Source: DMER01 sp003451645 (lineage in GTDB: Bacteria; Pseudomonadota; Alphaproteobacteria; Micropepsales; Micropepsaceae). Taken from it: a stretch of 64,000 bases of DNA. The first letter of the stretch is position 1; each line of letters starts with the position of its first letter. Below, one piece after another: positions 55,029 through 62,567 of the stretch. The notes under the pieces are model-generated. The model made no database searches, was not told the DNA's origin, and saw nothing but the letters and a program-made list of their open reading frames with translations. The stretch is taken from assembly GCA_031976175.1 (NCBI GenBank), contig DALYLR010000009.1:32612-96611 (forward strand), given 5' to 3'. The position numbers were made by a program, and so were the translations under genes.

Positions 55029-55940
55029 TCAGGTAAGCGTTGGGCGCTGCGCCTCAATGCCCAGCCGATGCTCACGCCATACGATAAACAGGCCCGCTGC
55101 AATGACAATCGCGGCCCCGATGAAGACGATTGCTTGCGGCCATTCTGAAAGGAAAAGCCAGCCAAAGATGAGAGCCCATAGCATGGCCGCATAGTCAAAG
55201 GTCGCAATCGTCGAGGCGGGCGCGTAAACATGGGCTTGTGTCATCAGCAACTGGCCAAGACCGCCAAACAGGCCCACCATGACCAAGACACCCAGATCGG
55301 ACCAGCCGGGTGTGACCCAAACAAAGGGCAAGCTCACGAGACCCAACGTTGCAGCGGTCAATTGGAAGTAAAAGGCGATGACAACGCTGGGTTCCTGCCC
55401 GTTCCCTGGCGCGCTCATGCGGCGCAGAAAGATCATCGCGAAGGCGGCACTGACAGCGCCCAACAAACAGAACACAGCACCGAGCAGGCTTTGTGAGCCC
55501 TGACCCAAATGGGGGATAAGCATGAGCACGACGCCGCCAAACCCCGCAGTGACGGCAGCCCAGCGATAGATCTGGACCCTTTCGCCCAGCAGCAAGACGG
55601 CGAGGACGACCGTGATCATGGGCGCGGCAAATCCTATCGCCGTGGCATCGGCAAGGGGCAGGAGCACCAGCCCAGCAAAGCCAAAGACCATGGCCGAGGT
55701 GCCAGCCCCCGAGCGCAAGGCATGCGCGCCCAAGCGTTGGGTGGCGAGGCTGCGCCAGGTGAGGCCGCTCCAATACAAGAACCCGAAAATGGGCAGCATG
55801 GCAAAGGCACTGCGGAAAAAGACCAATTGTCCCGCCGAATACCGCTCGCCCAGAAGCTTGATGAGCAAGGCCATGACCGAAAAGGCGAGCGTGGCGGCAA
55901 GCTTGAGTGCGATGCCTAAGAGGGGGCCGTGGGAGAACAT
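55029..55940 (-). CDS. EamA-family (DMT) transporter
   Basis: A 303-residue ten-helix drug/metabolite transporter with two EamA repeats (AATLAFSVMALLIKLLGERY in the first; LLGAVSAAFAMIFLRRMS in the second). Substrate unknown; relatives export amino acids, nucleotides or carnitine-like compounds. The ATG at 55940 lies 41 nt after the corA stop. It converges on the second ArnT-like gene with an 8-nt gap. Confidence 0.88.
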   Translation of the reverse strand: MFSHGPLLGIALKLAATLAFSVMALLIKLLGERYSAGQLVFFRSAFAMLPIFGFLYWSGLTWRSLATQRLGAHALRSGAGTSAMVFGFAGLVLLPLADATAIGFAAPMITVVLAVLLLGERVQIYRWAAVTAGFGGVVLMLIPHLGQGSQSLLGAVFCLLGAVSAAFAMIFLRRMSAPGNGQEPSVVIAFYFQLTAATLGLVSLPFVWVTPGWSDLGVLVMVGLFGGLGQLLMTQAHVYAPASTIATFDYAAMLWALIFGWLFLSEWPQAIVFIGAAIVIAAGLFIVWREHRLGIEAQRPTLT

Positions 55941-55981
55941 AAACGTCGCTCTAGCAGGGAATTTTTCGAGACGGTAGCGCC

Positions 55982-56965
55982 CTACAACCACCCCCGCCAT
56001 TTGAAGAAATAATACGGTACCACGGCCGAAAGCACCATCAACAGCAGCGCGAGCGGATAGCCCAGCATCCATTTGAGTTCGGGCATCACGTCGAAATTCA
56101 TCCCATATACGCTGGCGATGAGGGTGGGCGGCAGGAACACGGTGGCGGCCAGCGACAGGATCTTGATGATCCGGCTCTGCTCGATATTGACGATGCCCAG
56201 CACGGCATCGAGCAGAAAGGTGATCTTGTTGGACAGATAAGAGGCGTGATCGGACAGCGATTGCACGTCGCGGGTCATGATTTTTAGATGCCCCTTCATC
56301 TCCTTGTTCTGCTTGGTCTCCAACGCTTGCGTCATAAAGGTCAGCATCCGCGCAAAGGAGACGAGGCTCTCGCGCGCCTTGGAGGTCAAGTCGTTGTGCT
56401 GTCCCAGACGGACCAAGACCTTTTGATAGTCGACATTGCCGCGCTTGGGGTCTGAGCGGAAAATTTCCTTGGAGAGTTGATCGATCTCCCCGCCAATGCG
56501 CTCGAGCACATCGGCTGTACGATCGATGACCGCCTCAAGAAGACCGGCGAGGATGATGTCACCCTTGCCCCACATGCCAGCCTGGCGCTCTGCGCGGGCG
56601 GCAAAAGTGGCAAAGGGTTGCGGTTCGGTATAGCGCACGGTCAGCAAACGGTCGCCCTTGAGCACAAAGGAGATGGGCTGGCATTCGGGCTGCGCCGTGT
56701 CGGTGCGCGACATGACGAGCGCGGTCATGAACACGGCGCCATCTTCCTGGTAAAGTCGGCTGGAGACCTCGATCTCGTCCATGTCCTCGCGCGTTGGCGG
56801 CTCCAGATGCATGAGCTCGCGGACCGCCTCCCGTTCTGCAGGGCCCGGACTGATCATGTCGATCCAGAGCGCTCCCGCTGGGATGTCGAACGCCGTTTCC
56901 ACGGGCGTTTGCGTCTCCAAACAACGCTTCAGGCAATTGTCGCGGGTCGCGTGAACTTTGAGCAT
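55982..56965 (-). CDS. corA: CorA-family divalent cation transporter
   Basis: A 327-residue CorA protein: cytoplasmic N-terminal funnel (PTREDMDEIEVSSRLYQEDG), long stalk helix and two C-terminal helices with the selectivity motif YGMNF. It imports Mg2+ (and Co2+/Ni2+) as a pentamer. The ATG at 56965 is chosen because the sequence upstream lacks family match. It is divergent from the second chemoreceptor gene. Confidence 0.92.
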   Translation of the reverse strand: MLKVHATRDNCLKRCLETQTPVETAFDIPAGALWIDMISPGPAEREAVRELMHLEPPTREDMDEIEVSSRLYQEDGAVFMTALVMSRTDTAQPECQPISFVLKGDRLLTVRYTEPQPFATFAARAERQAGMWGKGDIILAGLLEAVIDRTADVLERIGGEIDQLSKEIFRSDPKRGNVDYQKVLVRLGQHNDLTSKARESLVSFARMLTFMTQALETKQNKEMKGHLKIMTRDVQSLSDHASYLSNKITFLLDAVLGIVNIEQSRIIKILSLAATVFLPPTLIASVYGMNFDVMPELKWMLGYPLALLLMVLSAVVPYYFFKWRGWL

Positions 56966-57085
56966 GCGCTGATCCGAGGCTTGGGCTGGGCGCGGGGGCG
57001 TGTTGAACAGGCATGAAACCCGCGTGGTGTTGCGTCCATAAAGCACGGGCGTGCCGGAAACGGAAGCCAAAGACAACGCCCGGTT

Positions 57086-57100
57086 TTAACACCGCATTAA
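57086..57100 (+). promoter_or_regulatory. CtrA-type site upstream of second chemoreceptor
   Basis: TTAA-CACCGCA-TTAA, 86 nt before the chemoreceptor ATG. A GANTC methylation site (GAGTC) lies at 57142-57146. It has the same arrangement as the site before the first chemoreceptor gene. Confidence 0.55.
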
Positions 57101-57186
57101 GCACTTGGCTTCTATCGCTGGTGGCACAAGCGCGCACCGCTGAGTCTGCGGCGATTTGAAAGACATGTAACGAGGGAAGCTGTTCG

Positions 57187-59604
57187 ATGAGCCTGTTTTC
57201 GGGTCTGAGCAATGTCAGTCTGAAGTACAAATTCGCGGGGCTTCTGCTCTTTTTCGGAGTGGTGCCAGCCTTGGCGCTTTTTGGCTTGTTCAAATCCCTG
57301 GAGCCGCAGCTGCAGGACAAAACCCAACGCCAGATGCGCGATATCGCAATCTCGGTGATGGATGCCTATGACCGCACCTTGTTCGAGCGGTATGGCGATG
57401 TGCAGGCCTTCGGTCTTAATGCAACGGCTCACGATCCCGCCAACTGGCGTCGCCAGGACGCGGCCAATCCGCTGATCGTGGCGATGAACAACTATGTGAA
57501 GACCTACGGCATCTATTCGCTGACCTTGATGGTCGACACACAAGGCAAGGTCCTGGCGGTCAACACCAAGAACCCCGCAGGAACGGCGATCGAAACGAGT
57601 TCGGTCTATGCGCTGGACTTCTCTGGGGTGAGCTGGTTCAAGCGCGCGATCGCGGGCGACTTCACCAAGAGCCAATCCTTGTCTGGCACGGTGGTAGAGC
57701 AGCCAACTGTCTCGAACCTTGTCTCTCAGATTTACGGCAATGACGGTTTTGTGGTGACCTTTGCGGCACCTGTGCGCAACGCAGCGGGAGAGCTGATTGG
57801 GGTCTGGGCGAACTTTGCCGACTTCGCCTTCCTGGAAGAGATCGCTGCGACGAACTTCCAGCGCCTGAAGAGCAATGGCTTCGAGAATGCCGGCGTCTTG
57901 GTTATGGACCCCAGTGGAACGGTCATTGTCGATTATGAAGCTAAGACGCTGGACGGCCGGCCCTACAAACGCGACGTAAGGGCGATGGCCGAAACCAATC
58001 TGGTCAAAGAGGGCGACAAGGCAGCCCTCGCGGCCCAGAAAGGCGAGACTGGTTTCGTTGAGGATTTCACCGCCGGCTCGAAGGAACTTATGGTGACGGG
58101 CTATGCCCGCTCCGCAGGATCGCTTGGCATGCCGGATTTGGGCTGGTCGGTTATTGTCACTGCGCCGACCTCTGAGACTTATGCGACGCTAAACGCCCTA
58201 TCCTCCAGCATGATGTTGGGGACATTGGTGTCCGCCGCGCTGACGCTGCTGCTGGGCTATTACATTGGCGCCTGGACCGCCGCACCCATCAAGGCTGTCG
58301 CGGAGACCATGAATAAAATCGCGCAAGGCGATGTCAGCATGGACCTGGCGCCGCGCGGGACCGATGAGATCGGTCAAATGACCTCCGCGCTCGTAACGCT
58401 GAGGGACAAGGTAGCCGATGCCTATCGCTTGAAGCGGATGGTCGATGACATTCCAACCGGGATCATGACGGCGGATGCGAAGGACAATTTCAAGATCAAC
58501 TACATGAACACGGCCTCCCGCCAGATGCTCAAAGCCATCGAGCAGTTCATCAACCGCCCTGTCGATCAATTGATGGGTCAGTCCATTGATGTCTTCCACA
58601 AGGACCCGCAACGCATTCGCACTATCGTCTCCGATCCGGCGCGCTTGCCGCACTTCGCCAAGATCAAGATCGGCAATGAGATGTTGGACCTGCGCATTTT
58701 CGCTGTGCGCGATGCGAACGGAAATTATGCCGGCCCCAGCTTGAATTGGCAGAACATCACCAAGCAGCTCAAGATCGCGGACGAGTTTGAAACAAGCGTC
58801 AAAGGCGTGGTCGACGCGGTGGCCTCGGCCGCGACCGAACTGCAGGCCTCTTCGCAATCGATGACGGCAACCGCGGAGGAGACCTCGCGCCAAACGACGA
58901 CCGTTGCGGCGGCTTCTGAAGAAGCGACTGCGAATGTACAGACCGTAGCCTCCGCGGCAGAGGAATTGTCCGCCTCGGTCATGGAAATCTCGCGCCAAGT
59001 GGTCAAATCGGTGCAAATCGCTGGCGTCGCGGTCGAAGAGGCACGCAAAACCGATGCGACGGTTCAAGGCTTGGCCTCGGCTGCACAAAAAATTGGCGAT
59101 GTGGTCAAGCTGATCTCGGACATTGCCGGCCAAACCAATCTCTTGGCGCTCAATGCCACTATTGAGGCGGCCCGTGCGGGAGAGGCCGGTAAGGGCTTCG
59201 CCGTTGTGGCCTCCGAGGTCAAGAACCTCGCCAACCAGACAGCGCGCGCGACCGATGAAATCACGAGCCAGATCGGTGCAATCCAGTCCGCCACGCAAAA
59301 CGCCGTGGATGCGATCCGCTCGATCGCCACGACCATCTCTGAGATGAACCAAATCTCAACGGCCATCAGTGCGGCTGTCGAAGAGCAAGGCGCCACGACC
59401 AAGGAAATCGCTCGCAATGTGGCCGAGGCGGCCGCAGGCTCGGCCAATGTCGCCGAGACAATCTCTGGCGTCAGCCGCGCCGCCAGCGAGACGGGCATGA
59501 GCGCCGGCCAGGTCCTTCATGCCTCTGGCGATTTGTCGCGTCAGGCCGAACGCTTGCGCCGCGAAGTGGATAATTTCTTAGGGTCGGTCCGCAACGCGGT
59601 CTGA
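57187..59604 (+). CDS. Methyl-accepting chemotaxis protein with periplasmic dCache and PAS domains
   Basis: An 805-residue chemoreceptor. Helix 1 (FAGLLLFFGVVPALALFGLF) and helix 2 near residue 345 (MLGTLVSAALTLLLGYYIG) enclose a ~300-residue double Cache sensor (FVVTFAAPVRNAAGELIGV). HAMP (AAPIKAVAETMNKIAQGD), a PAS domain (VDDIPTGIMTADAKDNFKI) and the signalling hairpin (DIAGQTNLLALNATIEAARA) follow. It lacks a C-terminal methyl-esterase pentapeptide. GAGGGA precedes the ATG. A rho-independent terminator follows. Confidence 0.94.
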   Translation: MSLFSGLSNVSLKYKFAGLLLFFGVVPALALFGLFKSLEPQLQDKTQRQMRDIAISVMDAYDRTLFERYGDVQAFGLNATAHDPANWRRQDAANPLIVAMNNYVKTYGIYSLTLMVDTQGKVLAVNTKNPAGTAIETSSVYALDFSGVSWFKRAIAGDFTKSQSLSGTVVEQPTVSNLVSQIYGNDGFVVTFAAPVRNAAGELIGVWANFADFAFLEEIAATNFQRLKSNGFENAGVLVMDPSGTVIVDYEAKTLDGRPYKRDVRAMAETNLVKEGDKAALAAQKGETGFVEDFTAGSKELMVTGYARSAGSLGMPDLGWSVIVTAPTSETYATLNALSSSMMLGTLVSAALTLLLGYYIGAWTAAPIKAVAETMNKIAQGDVSMDLAPRGTDEIGQMTSALVTLRDKVADAYRLKRMVDDIPTGIMTADAKDNFKINYMNTASRQMLKAIEQFINRPVDQLMGQSIDVFHKDPQRIRTIVSDPARLPHFAKIKIGNEMLDLRIFAVRDANGNYAGPSLNWQNITKQLKIADEFETSVKGVVDAVASAATELQASSQSMTATAEETSRQTTTVAAASEEATANVQTVASAAEELSASVMEISRQVVKSVQIAGVAVEEARKTDATVQGLASAAQKIGDVVKLISDIAGQTNLLALNATIEAARAGEAGKGFAVVASEVKNLANQTARATDEITSQIGAIQSATQNAVDAIRSIATTISEMNQISTAISAAVEEQGATTKEIARNVAEAAAGSANVAETISGVSRAASETGMSAGQVLHASGDLSRQAERLRREVDNFLGSVRNAV

Positions 59605-59635
59605 GGTGATGGCTGGCGGTCACTGAGGTTGCAGC

Positions 59636-59667
59636 CAGCGGGCCCAATGCGGGCCCGCTGCTTTTTT
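59636..59667 (+). terminator. Rho-independent terminator after chemoreceptor gene
   Basis: CAGCGGGCCC-aatgc-GGGCCCGCTG followed by c and six T: a perfect 10-base stem and U tract. Confidence 0.93.
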
Positions 59668-59744
59668 CATGGGATTTTCTGAGCGAGCCGTGCTAAGCGG
59701 CGGCCAGTTGACTGCTTCGTTGCAACTTTGCGGAGATTGTACTC

Positions 59745-60044
59745 ATGGAAGTTGGTGATCTTTTCAGCTTCGACAAAATGATCGCACCAGCGATCGTGAA
59801 GCCCCTCTATTGGATTCTGCTGATCCTGATCGTCCTGTCGGGAGTGTGGGGTATCGTGACCGGCTTCTTCTGGTTCGCCAATGACTACGACTTTTGGCAG
59901 GGCATGTCGGTGATGTTCGGCTCGATCATTTGGATCGCGCTAGCGGTGCCTTTGCTGCGCATCGCTGCAGAGCTGACGCTCGTGCAGTTCGAGGTGCGTG
60001 AGAAGCTCAAGAACGCCGAAGCCGCGCCCCAGCAGCTGTCGTAA
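59745..60044 (+). CDS. DUF4282 membrane protein
   Basis: A 99-residue protein of the DUF4282 family: DLFSFDKMIAPAIVKPLYWI is characteristic, followed by two helices (ILLILIVLSGVWGIVTGFFW; FGSIIWIALAVPLLRIAAEL) and a short charged tail. Function unknown. CGGAG is nine bases before the ATG. Confidence 0.85.
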   Translation: MEVGDLFSFDKMIAPAIVKPLYWILLILIVLSGVWGIVTGFFWFANDYDFWQGMSVMFGSIIWIALAVPLLRIAAELTLVQFEVREKLKNAEAAPQQLS

Positions 60045-60059
60045 GGGCCGCGCGCGCCT

Positions 60060-61193
60060 CTACCAGCTCACTTGGCTGCGGGCGGCTGTGCCGCCCGTCT
60101 CGAGGCTGTTCTCGAACTCCTGGAACAAATCAAGCGCATCCTCAGCTTCGATTCTGAGCAAGGCGGCGTCCGGGAACTTGAACCGCCAATAGGTGATCAC
60201 ATGCATGATGGAGCCGAGCTTGTTGCCGAGCTCTAGGAACATGGCAGGCGAATTCAGCAGAAATTCGCGAAACGCCATCGGCCGCGCCTTCTCCGTCAAA
60301 TCGCGGAATGAGCGGTCATACGTATTGAGCGCCTCGCGCACAAAGCCCTGAAGGCCTGCGATGTGCTTGATGATACGCTCCCGGCTGGTGACGAGATGCG
60401 CCTCGGTCCGCCGGTCGGCATGGGCGAACTTTATTTGGGTGATGTCGCGGATGGTGCGCGCGATGCGCAATTGGGCGTCGGAATAGACCCATTTGTAATA
60501 GAGGAAGCCCTTCCAGGCGAAAATGCCCTCGGAATATTGCTCGCCTGACAATTGCAACGTTTCGCGCAATGGCAGAAGGCTCTCCGTGTTCTCGTCGGAG
60601 AGAAGCTTGGCCGCCATCATCTCGGCCATCTGGGCGCTGTGCGCGCCGCCACCAAAAGCGAGCTGGACCAGGGTGGCGATCTCCCGGCTGACATAATCGG
60701 TCATGCGGCGGATATCGGCTTCCGAAATGTCGAAGTAGCACAGCGCGGGCTCGATCCCCTGACGCCGCAATCCCTCGCGCATGAGGAATGGGTCAAGCGA
60801 AGGCAAATCATCCAGCGTCTTAAGCGTCCGCCGATCAGAATCCATTTCCGCCAGCGTGACTTCGTCGCCGACAAAGTCCCGCATGACATTTTCGATGTTG
60901 CGCTGTTCGGCGAAGAAATAAGTCCCGCCCAGGCTCAAATCGCTGGCGGCAAAGGGGAAAATGACCTTGGTGGCCGTGGAGCGGCGTTTCTCGAAATTGT
61001 CAGCCTCGCCGCCACGCAAGGTGTGCTTGATCAAGATAGCGCGGTTCAGCCTGCGGCTTTTGAACAAGGGCCATTTGTTGTAACCGGCCGTCTCGCCGAA
61101 ACGCTCATGGGCCACAAGCAGGTTTAAGATGCGCGACGTCGATCCGCTCGACCGGATTAACGCAAGATTTCGCTTGCCTGAACTTCGCGACAT
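60060..61193 (-). CDS. Conserved hypothetical protein
   Basis: A 377-residue soluble protein I do not recognise. It begins MSRSSGKRNLALIRSSGSTSRIL, is rich in long amphipathic helices, and includes FPFAASDLSLGGTYFFAEQ and YSEGIFAWKGFLYYKWVYSD. No membrane segment or classic catalytic motif is seen; the helical, acidic/basic pattern could suit a cyclic-nucleotide-independent regulator or envelope-linked scaffold, but this is guesswork. The ATG at 61193 is preferred over an ATG at 61325 that would enter the tesB promoter. Confidence 0.7.
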   Translation of the reverse strand: MSRSSGKRNLALIRSSGSTSRILNLLVAHERFGETAGYNKWPLFKSRRLNRAILIKHTLRGGEADNFEKRRSTATKVIFPFAASDLSLGGTYFFAEQRNIENVMRDFVGDEVTLAEMDSDRRTLKTLDDLPSLDPFLMREGLRRQGIEPALCYFDISEADIRRMTDYVSREIATLVQLAFGGGAHSAQMAEMMAAKLLSDENTESLLPLRETLQLSGEQYSEGIFAWKGFLYYKWVYSDAQLRIARTIRDITQIKFAHADRRTEAHLVTSRERIIKHIAGLQGFVREALNTYDRSFRDLTEKARPMAFREFLLNSPAMFLELGNKLGSIMHVITYWRFKFPDAALLRIEAEDALDLFQEFENSLETGGTAARSQVSW

Positions 61194-61329
61194 GACGCCC
61201 CCAAAAGCCCCGGTAATCTGCCGCAATTCGTTTGAGATTTGGTTAGGGCGGGCAGGGCGCTTGATCAACTTTGGCCCTTGGGTGTAGGACTGAGGGGATT
61301 GTGCACTGCAACATGGATAGGCCAAACTG

Positions 61330-62250
61330 ATGAACGCGCCGATGACCGCTGGGACCCCTTTCGCGCCGACAGAGGCGTCCAGAGATGCCTTTCATGAAGT
61401 GATCGCGCTTTTGGATCTGGAGCCCATCGAAGTGAATGTGTTCCGCGGCGTGAGCCCCAAGGACCGGCATCAACGGGTCTTTGGCGGGCAAGTGCTGGGT
61501 CAGGCTCTCGTGGCCGCGTGCCGCACTGTCGAGGGACGGGTGGCACATTCGCTCCACGCTTATTTCATCCGCCCAGGCGATCCCAGGGTGCCCATTCTTT
61601 ATGAGGTGGACCGCAGCCGCGACGGCCGCAGCTTTACCACGCGCCGCGTCGTGGCGGTCCAGCATGGCGAGCAGATCTTTCATATGTCGGTAAGCTTCCA
61701 AGTGCCGGAGGATGGCTTGGAGCACCAATTCCCGATGCCCGATGTGCCGGCACCCGAAGACCTGCCTTCGGAGCAGGAACGCCGTGCGGCCATCGCCCAC
61801 AAACTCCCGCAAAAAGCGCAAGAATGGATCCACAAGCCACGCCCCATCGAGGTACGGCCGGTCGAGGATCAAGACCCGCTGAACCCGGAGAAAATGCCGC
61901 CCGTCCAGCATGTCTGGTTCCGCGCCAATGCGCCGGTCCCCAACAAGATCGAGTGGCAGCAATGCGTGCTGGCCTATGCGTCCGACATGACGCTGCTGGA
62001 CACATGCCTTCTGCCACATGGGATCAACTGGTATTCCGGGCGCCTGCAATCGGCGAGCCTCGACCACGCCATGTGGTTTCACCATCCCTTCAAGGCGGAT
62101 GAGTGGCTGCTCTATGTCCAAGACAGCCCCGCCTCGTCAGGAGCGCGCGGCCTCAACCGCGGCATGATCTTCACCCGCGAGGGCAAGCTTGTCGCGTCGG
62201 TCATGCAGGAAGGGTTGATCCGTTTGCGGACAGATGATGCGCCGGGCTGA
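61330..62250 (+). CDS. tesB: Acyl-CoA thioesterase II
   Basis: A 306-residue double-hotdog thioesterase. RVFGGQVLGQALVAA and HSLHAYFIRPGDP belong to the first hotdog; the second has SDMTLLDTCLLPHG and the family tail SLDHAMWFHHPFKADEWLLY. It hydrolyses medium and long acyl-CoAs to free acid. A -10-like TAGGCC lies six bases before the ATG, with no ribosome binding site, so the message may be leaderless. Confidence 0.94.
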   Translation: MNAPMTAGTPFAPTEASRDAFHEVIALLDLEPIEVNVFRGVSPKDRHQRVFGGQVLGQALVAACRTVEGRVAHSLHAYFIRPGDPRVPILYEVDRSRDGRSFTTRRVVAVQHGEQIFHMSVSFQVPEDGLEHQFPMPDVPAPEDLPSEQERRAAIAHKLPQKAQEWIHKPRPIEVRPVEDQDPLNPEKMPPVQHVWFRANAPVPNKIEWQQCVLAYASDMTLLDTCLLPHGINWYSGRLQSASLDHAMWFHHPFKADEWLLYVQDSPASSGARGLNRGMIFTREGKLVASVMQEGLIRLRTDDAPG

Positions 62251-62352
62251 CCGTCCTGCTGGTATTTCGCAAACCTTGCTGCGAGCTTCGCGCGTTAGGA
62301 TATGATTTACCTGAATGCGCGCACAGGATGTATTTTCGACTTTCTTCGCCTG

Positions 62353-62368
62353 TTAACCATTTGGTAAC
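62353..62368 (+). promoter_or_regulatory. Imperfect CtrA-like site
   Basis: TTAA-CCATTTG-GTAAC differs from the CtrA consensus TTAA-N7-TTAAC by one base. It lies just before a structured intergenic region. Confidence 0.35.
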
Positions 62369-62379
62369 GAATTGGGGCT

Positions 62380-62545
62380 TAGTCTGAAGACCTCGAAGCG
62401 CGGTTCCCCCCAAATCGCCGCGCTTCTGTCCCCCGCCGGGCGAGCTGCCCCCCCAAACCAGCTCCTCGGCAATTCGAGGCGGTCTCAGGCAACCCCCAAG
62501 GCCTGGCGTAACGGGCGAGAGTGAACCCAGCACTCTCGCCCCCGC
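62380..62545 (+). ncRNA. Candidate structured small RNA in a convergent intergenic region
   Basis: Between the tesB stop (62250) and the stop of the minus-strand gene (62568), 317 nt hold five consecutive hairpins: GAAGCGCGG/CCGCGCTTC (62395-62426), GAGCTG/CAGCTC (62442-62464), CCTCG/CGAGG (62464-62479), CAGGC/GCCTG (62486-62505) and the 11-base GGGCGAGAGTG/CACTCTCGCCC (62513-62541). On the plus strand three loops are C-rich: CCCCCCAAA, CCCCCCCAAA and ACCCCCAAG. C-rich loops are used by alphaproteobacterial sRNAs to pair with ribosome binding sites. No U tract follows, and no known family is recognised. Confidence 0.35.
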
Positions 62546-62567
62546 CTTCCTCTCCGGACAGCAGAAC

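Noticed and set aside
58198..59352. A 384-codon minus-strand frame inside the second chemoreceptor
   Set aside because: It mirrors the repetitive MCP signalling domain, with no ribosome binding site or family match.
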